Assembly (NCBI GenBank): GCA_030745285.1
Contig: JASLOV010000106.1
Span: 1 to 6,605 of the forward strand
DNA: 6,605 nt
Direction: 5' to 3'
Source: Dehalococcoidia bacterium
Lineage (GTDB): Bacteria; Chloroflexota; Dehalococcoidia; UBA2979
In this document: in pieces, positions 1 to 4,925 of the stretch
How the letters are laid out: each line of letters begins with the position of its first letter
Numbering within the stretch: the first letter of the stretch is position 1
Translations under genes and position numbers: made by a program
Notes under the pieces: generated by a model
What the model was told of the DNA's origin: nothing
The model's input: only the letters and a program-made list of their open reading frames with translations
Databases searched by the model: none

Positions 1-66
1 GTGCACCTCGGCCTCCCGCAGCTTCGCGATGATCTCCTCGGCTCCGTACCGCTTCCGCTTGCTCAT
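1..66 (-). CDS. IS3-family transposase OrfA, N-terminal fragment cut by the window edge
   Basis: Reading leftward from the ATG at 66, the first 22 residues begin MSKRKRYGAEEIIAKLREAE. This is the typical start of the helix-turn-helix OrfA protein of IS3-family insertion sequences, the DNA-binding half that is normally joined to the DDE-integrase OrfB by -1 frameshifting. The gene runs off the left end, so OrfB and the far end of the element are not visible. A strong ribosome binding site (GGGGAG, 72-77) lies five bases before the ATG and fixes the start. The match rests on the characteristic basic N-terminus followed by the EEIIAKLREAE helix. The family call is confident. The subgroup, and whether the element is complete, cannot be judged here. 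Confidence 0.85.
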   Translation of the reverse strand, partial: MSKRKRYGAEEIIAKLREAEVH

Positions 67-140
67 GCTGCTCCCCCTTCTCCCAGCTCTGCACAGATTC
101 TCTATCTCTGCAGCTGGACTCGTTCTCGGGGGACAGGTCA
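1..140 (-). mobile_element. Left part of an IS3-family insertion sequence with putative terminal end at about 140
   Basis: The OrfA start at 66 shows that an insertion sequence occupies the left edge. IS3-family elements usually begin with TG and place orfA some 50-80 bases inside the tip. Read on the minus strand, a candidate tip TGACCTGTCCCCCGAGAACG begins at 140, which is 74 bases before the ATG. The other end lies outside the window, so neither the inverted repeat nor a target duplication can be confirmed. The boundary is an estimate; the presence of the element is well supported. Confidence 0.5.
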
Positions 141-191
141 ACTCCGGTGGGGTTCTGATGGTCAGAGTCGGTTTGACGGGATCAAGACTCG

Positions 192-1175
192 CTAGAGCAG
201 CGCAGCCATCTCCTCGACGTGCTGGGCGATCAGCGCGGGCGACTCCATCGGGATGAAGTGGGTGGCGTCCGGCAGGTGCACGTCCTCGCCGCGGCGGAAG
301 CGCGAGGCGAGGTCGGGGGCGGTCGGCGAGGTGGAGAACGGCGAATCGTCGCCGTCGGGCTCGCGGGCGCGGATCACGCGCACCGGGACATCGATCGACG
401 AGATCTCCTCGTAGATGTTCGTGCCGGTCGAGCCGGCATAGATCGAGGCTTCGATGTGGGGCGGGCAGGCGAGCACGAAGCCGTCGCTGTTCCCGTGACC
501 GGCCGGTGCGGGCATGACGCCGTGTTCGCAGTAGTCGCGCAGCACGCGGTCGTCCCACGTCGTGAAGGGGCCGCGGCCGTGATAGGACTCGTACATTTCG
601 TCCGCGGAGGCCCACGCGTTGCGACGGCCGCCGGTCTCGGCGCCCGCGCCTCTGCGGGCTGCGCTGCTGCCTGCACCATCGCCGTAGTGATCGGGCGGCT
701 GGATGACCGGGTCGACGAGCAGCAGCCCGGCGAAACGCTCCGGTTCCATTGCCGCCGCCAGCGTGACCGAGTGCCCGCCCATCGAGTGCCCGATGGCGAC
801 GGCGTCACGCAGGTTGAGCTGTCGCGAGAGTTCGGCGACATCCTCGCCGCAGGCGTGCCAGTCGTAGGGCGGCTCCGGCTTGGAACTGCCGCCATGGCCT
901 CGGAAGTCGAGCGCGATGATGCGGCGACCGGGCAGTCGCTCGATCACGGCGTCCCAGCAGCGGGCGTGGAAGCTGGTGGCGTGAGCGAAGAAGAGGGTAG
1001 GGCCGGTCGGGTCCGTGACAGGCCACTCGAAGACACGCAGTTGCATGCCGTTGACGGCGTAGGTGCACTCCGTGGGGTCGAGCGGTGCGGTCAGGAGCGG
1101 CTCGACGGTGGTTCGAGGGCCGGTGAAGCGGGTGAAGCGGGCGGGACGGGTGAGTGCGGCTGCACGGGCGCCCAT
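192..1175 (-). CDS. Alpha/beta-fold hydrolase
   Basis: A 327-residue alpha/beta hydrolase, probably a cytoplasmic esterase, lactonase or C-C bond hydrolase of unknown substrate. Visible features are the beta-strand and oxyanion loop LFFAHATSFH (61-70), the conserved DFRGHGGSSKP loop (90-100), the nucleophile elbow GHSMGG with Ser131, the strand LLLVDP (151-156), and a C-terminal DATHFIPMESP with the catalytic His306. The acid is probably Asp155 or an aspartate in PDGDD (273-277). The usual HG before the oxyanion loop is HA here. Residues about 166-186 of the lid are rich in Ala, Gly and Arg and look like an insertion. The ATG at 1175 has no ribosome binding site. The next in-frame ATG is at 1046 (residue 44), but the family-like segment VEPLLTAPLDP before it argues for the earlier start. 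An open frame continues to 1667 but overlaps the [2Fe-2S] gene and is not credible there. No signal peptide or membrane segment is seen. Confidence 0.85.
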   Translation of the reverse strand: MGARAAALTRPARFTRFTGPRTTVEPLLTAPLDPTECTYAVNGMQLRVFEWPVTDPTGPTLFFAHATSFHARCWDAVIERLPGRRIIALDFRGHGGSSKPEPPYDWHACGEDVAELSRQLNLRDAVAIGHSMGGHSVTLAAAMEPERFAGLLLVDPVIQPPDHYGDGAGSSAARRGAGAETGGRRNAWASADEMYESYHGRGPFTTWDDRVLRDYCEHGVMPAPAGHGNSDGFVLACPPHIEASIYAGSTGTNIYEEISSIDVPVRVIRAREPDGDDSPFSTSPTAPDLASRFRRGEDVHLPDATHFIPMESPALIAQHVEEMAALL

Positions 1176-1318
1176 CGTCGCGCCGGGCCCGGCGCGGGCC
1201 GGCCGACGATGTCGTCGCCACGGGAGAGGCTGAGCGAGCGCACGCGGTCCCGGGCGACGCGCGCGAAGGGTGCCATCGAGGCCATCAACGGCACCCAGAT
1301 GTGGACGGGGCAGCCCAT
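1091..1318 (-). CDS. Small uncharacterised open frame (75 aa) upstream of the hydrolase; possible frameshifted 5' end
   Basis: I do not recognise this protein. The ATG at 1318 is preceded by an excellent ribosome binding site (GAGGAG, 1323-1328). The first ~46 codons have almost exclusively G or C at the third position, as in the real genes nearby. They encode a short hydrophobic stretch (VHIWVPLMASMAPFA, residues 5-19) and then a basic segment (RVARDRVRS). After about residue 46 (near 1178) this codon signature is lost and the frame turns Pro/Ser-rich, while the hydrolase frame takes on the signature from its ATG at 1175. The two frames differ by one base. Either this is a short gene whose tail overlaps the hydrolase start, or it is the original 5' end of the hydrolase gene disconnected by an indel in the GC-rich run at 1178-1205. 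Confidence 0.4.
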   Translation of the reverse strand: MGCPVHIWVPLMASMAPFARVARDRVRSLSLSRGDDIVGRPAPGPARRWAPVQPHSPVPPASPASPALEPPSSRS

Positions 1319-1452
1319 TCGATCTCCTCGTGAGCAGGTCGCCGGCTCGCGGCTGGATGGTAGCAGGCGCATCCGGCAGACACGAGGCGGGCCGGACGCG
1401 CAATAATGCCCGGCACGAACGCGGCACAGCCACCGAGCGAGAGGGAGGCCCC
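1319..1452. promoter_or_regulatory. Divergent intergenic region with candidate promoter for the molybdenum hydroxylase operon
   Basis: This 134-base gap separates the minus-strand small ORF/hydrolase unit from the plus-strand [2Fe-2S] gene, so it should carry promoters for both directions. On the plus strand the only AT-rich island is AATAAT (1402-1407). CAGACA (1377-1382) is a possible weak -35 with a 19-base spacer. On the minus strand TACCAT (1356-1361 reversed) is a weak -10 candidate, 37 bases before the ATG at 1318. No clear operator palindrome was found. The promoter assignment is tentative; the divergent arrangement is certain only if the small ORF is real. Confidence 0.35.
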
Positions 1453-1920
1453 GTGGCATCGGTCGTCGTCAACGGCGAGCAGCAGCAATCGGCTCGTGCC
1501 GGTCGCAGCCTGCTCAGCTTCCTGCGCTTCGACCTCGGGCTGACCGGGACGAAGTACGCCTGCGGCGAGGGGCTGTGCGGGGCATGCACCGTGCTGGTCG
1601 ACGGCCAGCCGCTGCGCAGCTGCATGACGACCGTCGATGCGGTGGCGGGCGGCGACATCACCACCATCGAGGGGCTGGCGACCGACGGCGAGCTACACCC
1701 GGTGCAGCAGGCGTTCGTCGATCAGGTGGCGATGCAGTGCGGGTACTGTATTCCCGGCTTCATCATGACCGCCACCGCGCTGCTCGGCCGCGAGGCGAAT
1801 CCGACGAGCGGGCAGATCCGTGAGGCGCTGGCGGAGAACCTCTGCCGCTGCGGCACCTATCAGCGCATCGAGCAGGCCGTCGCGCTCGCCGCCGAGGCGA
1901 TGACGGGAGCTGCGAAGTGA
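1453..1920 (+). CDS. [2Fe-2S] subunit of a xanthine dehydrogenase-family molybdenum hydroxylase (IorA/NicA-like)
   Basis: A 155-residue iron-sulfur electron-transfer subunit, the usual length for CoxS, IorA or NicA. It passes electrons from the molybdenum centre to an outside acceptor. The N-terminal plant-ferredoxin-like domain carries the first cluster ligands C37, C42, C45 and C57 (CGEGLCGAC, then SC). The C-terminal four-helix domain carries the second set C96, C99, C131 and C133 (MQCGYCIPG, then NLCRCGTY). All eight cysteines are present. The GTG start at 1453 is chosen because GGGAGG (1443-1448) lies just upstream and the protein then begins directly with the first beta-strand ASVVVNG. 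There is no twin-arginine signal, so the enzyme should be cytoplasmic. Its stop overlaps the start of the Mo subunit gene (GTGA, 1917-1920), which implies translational coupling in one operon. No FAD (CoxM-type) gene accompanies the pair. Confidence 0.95.
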   Translation: MASVVVNGEQQQSARAGRSLLSFLRFDLGLTGTKYACGEGLCGACTVLVDGQPLRSCMTTVDAVAGGDITTIEGLATDGELHPVQQAFVDQVAMQCGYCIPGFIMTATALLGREANPTSGQIREALAENLCRCGTYQRIEQAVALAAEAMTGAAK

Positions 1921-2537
1921 GCGAACAGCCCCTCGAGCAAGCGCCGGACCAACCAACCGCGGGTCTGATCGTCACCGGCGAAGTCACCGTCGGCTTCCCT
2001 GCGCAGCGCACCGGCTACGGCGCGGCGACCTACGGCAACACCCAGCCGCAGACCCAGACCGCGACATGGCTGATCGTGCACTCGGAGGGCAACGTCACCG
2101 CCTTCGCCGGCAAGGTCGAGTACGGCCAGGGCATCCGCTGGGGTCTCTCCGTCGAGGTCGCCGACGAGCTGCGCCTGCCGCTCGACCGCGTCGAGATGGT
2201 GCTGGGCGATACCGGCCGCGTGCCGTGGGACATAGGCACGTTCGGCAGCCAGTCGACGGCACGGGTCGGGCTGCAGCTCCGCAAGGCGGCGGCGACGGCG
2301 CGACGGAAGCTGCTGGAGCTGGCGACGGACCGGCTTGACCTGCCGGCCAGCGACCTCCGGTGCAGCGACGGGAAGGTGGTCGCCAGCGGTGACGCCGCCG
2401 GGGGCGTGGAGTACGCAGAGTTGCTCGGTGACGAGCGCATCGAGGTCGCGCTGGTCGACGACATCGAACTACGCCGGAGTCCGAGTTCACCGTCATGGGC
2501 GAAGAGACGCGGTGCGTCGACGCCGTCGCGCGGGTGA
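1917..2537 (+). CDS. Mo subunit of an isoquinoline/nicotinate dehydrogenase-type hydroxylase, N-terminal piece (frame broken near 2468)
   Basis: This is the first part of a molybdopterin-binding subunit with the permuted domain order of the IorB/NicB group. In that group the segment holding the active-site Gln (GKVEYGQG, residues 65-72, then LGDTGRVP at 96-103 and GTFGSQSTA at 107-115) comes before the hammerhead domain; in CoxL or XdhB it comes later. The GTG start overlaps the stop of the [2Fe-2S] gene and has GGGAG (1903-1907) as ribosome binding site. The protein looks genuine to about Glu184 (codon 2466-2468). The final ~22 residues use untypical codons (AGT, TCA, AGA) and read like out-of-frame sequence. 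The expected linker, TPESEFTVMGEE, continues in the -1 frame and leads straight into the next entry. This is therefore probably not a complete protein by itself but the front quarter of a ~700-residue subunit. There is no signal peptide. Confidence 0.8.
   Translation: MSEQPLEQAPDQPTAGLIVTGEVTVGFPAQRTGYGAATYGNTQPQTQTATWLIVHSEGNVTAFAGKVEYGQGIRWGLSVEVADELRLPLDRVEMVLGDTGRVPWDIGTFGSQSTARVGLQLRKAAATARRKLLELATDRLDLPASDLRCSDGKVVASGDAAGGVEYAELLGDERIEVALVDDIELRRSPSSPSWAKRRGASTPSRG
2463..2497 (+). other. Probable one-base frameshift site joining the two pieces of the Mo subunit gene
   Basis: Frame 1917 gives DDIE up to 2468. The frame of the downstream piece, open through this stretch without a stop, gives TTPESEFTV before the ATG at 2495. 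Codon third-position GC falls in the first frame and rises in the second at this point. One missing base near 2466-2471 would restore a single continuous frame. No slippery heptamer for programmed -1 frameshifting is visible. The ATG at 2495 lacks a well-placed ribosome binding site (GGAG at 2476-2479 is too distant). The cause could be a real mutation, a sequencing or assembly error, or a recent gene split. Confidence 0.75.
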
Positions 2538-4024
2538 CCGGCGCCGCCGTCTACTCGCAGGACGTGATCGTGCCGGAGATGCTCTTCGCGCAGATCCTGC
2601 GGCCGCCCTCGTACGGTGCGACGCTCTCGAGCGTCGACTGGTCGGTGGCTGAGCAGATGTCGGGCGTCGTGCAGGTCGTTGAGACCGACGGCACGTACGC
2701 CCTCCTCGCCGAGAGCGACGAGGAGGGCGAGCTGGCCGCGCGCGTCGTGCAGGCACAGTGGCAGGAGCAGTCAGGCCAGCCGTCGCGCTGGGACATGCCG
2801 GCGTTGCTGAAGGACTCCGCGCAGGAGCCGTTCGTCACGCAGGACGAGGGCGATCTGGAACAGGGCCTTGCGCTTGCCGATGGCATCCTCGAGGCGACCT
2901 ACTACATCCCCTACATCACGATCGCGCCGATGGAACCGCGCGCGGCCGTCGCGCGCTGGGATGGGGACCGGCTGACGGTCTGGGCCGGCGGGCAGCGCCC
3001 ATTCGGGCTGCGCAGCGAACTGGCGTCGCACTTCGAGCTGGAGGAGTCCCACGTCCGCGTGCTCGCAACGGAGATCGGGGGCGGCTTCGGCGGCAAGAGC
3101 ATCTACCCGGTCGCCGAGGAGGCGGCGAAGCTCGCTCGCGCGGCCGGCCGGCCGGTGCGCGTCGCCTACAGCCGTAACGAGGAGACGACGCTCTCGACGT
3201 TCCGCCCGGCGGCGCTGATCGAAATCAAGAGCGGCTTCACGACGGACGGACGCATCGTCGCCTGGGAGGCGCGCGCCAACCATGCCGGCGAACGAGTGAT
3301 GATCGGGCGGCGAGGGTCGATGACGCCCTACGACACGCCGCACGCCTTCTCCGAGGTTTCGCGCTCCGACAGCCCGCTGCGCAGCGGCTCGTACCGTTCG
3401 CTCGGCGGCGCTGTGAACCATTTCGCGCGCGAGGTGCACATCGACGAGATCGCGGCGGCCACGGGCATCGATCCGGTCGAACTGCGGCTGAAGAACATGG
3501 TCGAGCCACGCTTCCGGCGTGTGATCGAGGTTGCCGCCGAGCGCTTCGGCTGGTCAGGGGCTGCGACGCCGTCGAGCCGGGGGCGGGGCATCGCCATCGG
3601 ACTCGACGTCGGCAGCTACTCGGCGACGGCCGTACAGCTCGAGGTTCAGGGCAGCGAGGTGGGGGGCAGCGAGGTGAAGGTCGAGCGGGTCGCCGCGACG
3701 CTCGACTGCGGGCTGACCGTGAACCCGGACGGCGCGCGCAACCAGATGGAGGGCGGCATCGTGATGGGGATGGGCACCGCCCTCTACGAGGCGATCGACT
3801 TCGAGGGCGGCCGGCTGCTCAACCCCGGCTTCGCGCGCTACCGTGTGCCGCGCTCGAACAACGCCCCGCACATCGAAGTCGACCTCGTGGGCGACCCCGA
3901 GACGCCTTCGACCGGCGCCGGCGAGCCGGGGATCGTGCCGATCGCGCCGGCGATCTCGAACGCCATCTTCGACCTCACCGGCGAGCGCCACCGCGAGCTG
4001 CCAATCCAGCGCCACCTGCGCTGA
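2495..4024 (+). CDS. Mo subunit of an isoquinoline/nicotinate dehydrogenase-type hydroxylase, C-terminal piece
   Basis: This 509-residue frame holds the hammerhead domain (CVDAVARVTGAAVYSQD, 7-23) and the main molybdopterin-binding domain of the xanthine dehydrogenase superfamily. Recognisable landmarks are IAPMEP (143-148), the cofactor loop GGGFGGK (195-201), the substrate-pocket region PLRSGSYRS (294-302), DEIAAATGIDPVELRLKNM (317-335), LDCGLTVNPDGARNQMEGG (403-421) and the GEPGIVPIAPAI motif with the presumed catalytic base Glu477. It lacks the GQG segment, which lies only in the upstream piece, so both pieces are needed for an active site. Joined, they total about 702 residues, near the size of IorB and without the C-terminal cytochrome c domains of NicB. 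A 15-base tandem repeat (3650-3679) adds a GSEV duplication in a loop. The substrate cannot be assigned; N-heterocycle or aldehyde oxidation is typical of the group. Confidence 0.85.
   Translation: MGEETRCVDAVARVTGAAVYSQDVIVPEMLFAQILRPPSYGATLSSVDWSVAEQMSGVVQVVETDGTYALLAESDEEGELAARVVQAQWQEQSGQPSRWDMPALLKDSAQEPFVTQDEGDLEQGLALADGILEATYYIPYITIAPMEPRAAVARWDGDRLTVWAGGQRPFGLRSELASHFELEESHVRVLATEIGGGFGGKSIYPVAEEAAKLARAAGRPVRVAYSRNEETTLSTFRPAALIEIKSGFTTDGRIVAWEARANHAGERVMIGRRGSMTPYDTPHAFSEVSRSDSPLRSGSYRSLGGAVNHFAREVHIDEIAAATGIDPVELRLKNMVEPRFRRVIEVAAERFGWSGAATPSSRGRGIAIGLDVGSYSATAVQLEVQGSEVGGSEVKVERVAATLDCGLTVNPDGARNQMEGGIVMGMGTALYEAIDFEGGRLLNPGFARYRVPRSNNAPHIEVDLVGDPETPSTGAGEPGIVPIAPAISNAIFDLTGERHRELPIQRHLR
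3650..3679 (+). repeat. 15-base tandem duplication inside the Mo subunit gene
   Basis: Two adjacent 15-base units, each beginning GGCAGCGAGGTG, differ only in their last three bases. They encode GSEVG followed by GSEVK at residues 386-395 of the C-terminal piece, between the strand TAVQLEV and the strand VKVERVAATLD. The repeat keeps the reading frame and probably lengthens a surface hairpin. Confidence 0.7.
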
Positions 4025-4026
4025 TG

Positions 4027-4050
4027 GGGCCACCGGCCGGCTCTGGACCC
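4027..4050. terminator. Imperfect hairpin between convergent genes, possible bidirectional terminator
   Basis: The 27-base gap between the Mo subunit stop (4024) and the SAM hydrolase stop (4052) contains GGGCCA (4027-4032) and TGGACCC (4044-4050). They can pair as a six-base-pair stem with one bulged A (4047) and an 11-base loop. There is no T-tract on either strand, so classical intrinsic termination is uncertain. Confidence 0.25.
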
Positions 4051-4051
4051 G

Positions 4052-4852
4052 CTATTCAGACAGCGTGACCTCGACCGTGCTGCCCCGGGCGATGTCGAAT
4101 GCGGCGCTCGCGTCGCCTTCGCTGACTGCGATCGCGAGATAGCCGTTGCTTTCGAAGAGCGCCAGTGGCTCGCCCCGGGCGACGTCGGCGTAGGTGCGGT
4201 GCAGGCCGGGCAAGGCCACGTCCCTGGCGCGCACCTCCACCGCCGTCCTGCCGTCGAGCAGTGCACGCGAGATGTTGGAGATGGCGTTGCCGAAGCGGTC
4301 GATGCGCAGCACTTCGCCTCGGACGGCGGAGCCGTCGCGCGTCGCCTCGGGCACATCGAGCGTGACGAGGCCGTCGATGGCCGGGCCGGCCTGCGCCAGC
4401 GATGCGCCGCAGGCGAGACGGGCGGCGGCGGGCGCGAACAGATCGCGGCCGTGGAACGTCGCGCTGAGGTCGGTCCGCATGAATGCGGGGTTCGTGATCT
4501 CGCGGGCCTCCTCGACCGTGTGGTGGCGCGTGAAGAGCGTGAGCAGCCCGTTGTCCGGGCAGACGATCACCTGGCCGCCGGCGCGGACGGCGACCGGCCG
4601 GCGGTCGCCACCGACGCCCGGGTCGACGACCGCGAGGTGGACGGTGCCGGCGGGGAAGTAGGGGAGGGCGGCGGCCAGGAAGAGCGCTCCCTCGAGCACG
4701 TCCTGGGCGGCGATCTCGTGGCTCAGGTCGACGAGCCGCAAGTCGGGGCAGACGTCGAGCATCACCCCCTTCATGGCCGCTGCGTACGGGTCGCGCATGC
4801 CGAAATCGGACGTGAGGGTAACGAGGTGACCGGCGGTCGGGTGCGTGGTCAT
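4052..4852 (-). CDS. SAM hydrolase (adenosine-forming), DUF62/SAM hydroxide adenosyltransferase
   Basis: A 266-residue member of the DUF62 family, whose characterised members split S-adenosylmethionine with water into adenosine and methionine; the family also includes the halogenases SalL and FlA. The N-terminal domain shows TLTSDFGMRDPYAAAMKGV (12-30), VVDPGVGG (75-82), PDNG (99-102) and TFHGRDLFAPAAA (132-144). The small C-terminal barrel shows IDRFGNAISNI (184-194). The expected catalytic triad is present as Asp77, Arg84 and His134, spaced about as in the hydroxide-using members. I see no sign of the insertion typical of fluorinases, so hydrolase is favoured over halogenase. The ATG at 4852 lacks a ribosome binding site, but a TANNNT-type -10 element sits eight bases before it, so the mRNA may be leaderless. 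The gene is divergent from the phosphotriesterase-like gene and convergent with the Mo subunit. Its physiological role in bacteria is not settled. Confidence 0.92.
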   Translation of the reverse strand: MTTHPTAGHLVTLTSDFGMRDPYAAAMKGVMLDVCPDLRLVDLSHEIAAQDVLEGALFLAAALPYFPAGTVHLAVVDPGVGGDRRPVAVRAGGQVIVCPDNGLLTLFTRHHTVEEAREITNPAFMRTDLSATFHGRDLFAPAAARLACGASLAQAGPAIDGLVTLDVPEATRDGSAVRGEVLRIDRFGNAISNISRALLDGRTAVEVRARDVALPGLHRTYADVARGEPLALFESNGYLAIAVSEGDASAAFDIARGSTVEVTLSE

Positions 4853-4925
4853 CGCGGAGAAGCGTACCGGGTTCGGTGGTTTCCGCTACTCTGCGGCGGC
4901 GTTCAGCGCGTGCGAAGGGAGAGCG
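4853..4925. promoter_or_regulatory. Divergent promoter region between the SAM hydrolase and phosphotriesterase-like genes
   Basis: This 73-base gap must hold start signals for both genes. On the minus strand TACGCT (4861-4866 reversed) ends eight bases before the SAM hydrolase ATG, the spacing expected for a -10 element of a leaderless transcript. On the plus strand TACTCT (4887-4892) is a candidate -10 about 33 bases before the ATG at 4926, which has its own ribosome binding site. No convincing -35 is seen for either. Assignments are by eye only. Confidence 0.35.

Noticed and set aside
154..166. Short perfect hairpin TCTGA-TGG-TCAGA after the hydrolase stop
   Set aside because: The stem has only five base pairs with weak AT content and no T-run, which is too small to call a terminator.
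219..1406. A long open frame on the plus strand opposite the hydrolase
   Set aside because: The composition is Arg/Ala/Gly-rich with no family motifs, and it is antisense to a gene with clear catalytic motifs. Such shadow frames are common in GC-rich DNA.
1176..1667. Upstream extension of the hydrolase frame across the divergent region
   Set aside because: It would overlap the [2Fe-2S] gene on the other strand and reads as low-complexity Arg/Pro/Ser sequence. Its codon third positions do not look coding.
2460..2475. Programmed -1 ribosomal frameshifting in the Mo subunit gene
   Set aside because: No slippery heptamer of the X XXY YYZ type and no obvious downstream stimulatory hairpin are seen at the crossover. 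An indel is simpler.
4845..4925. Earlier in-frame ATG for the phosphotriesterase-like protein
   Set aside because: It would overlap the divergent gene's start and add an unconserved 27-residue leader. The ATG at 4926 has a strong ribosome binding site and the family-like N-terminus.
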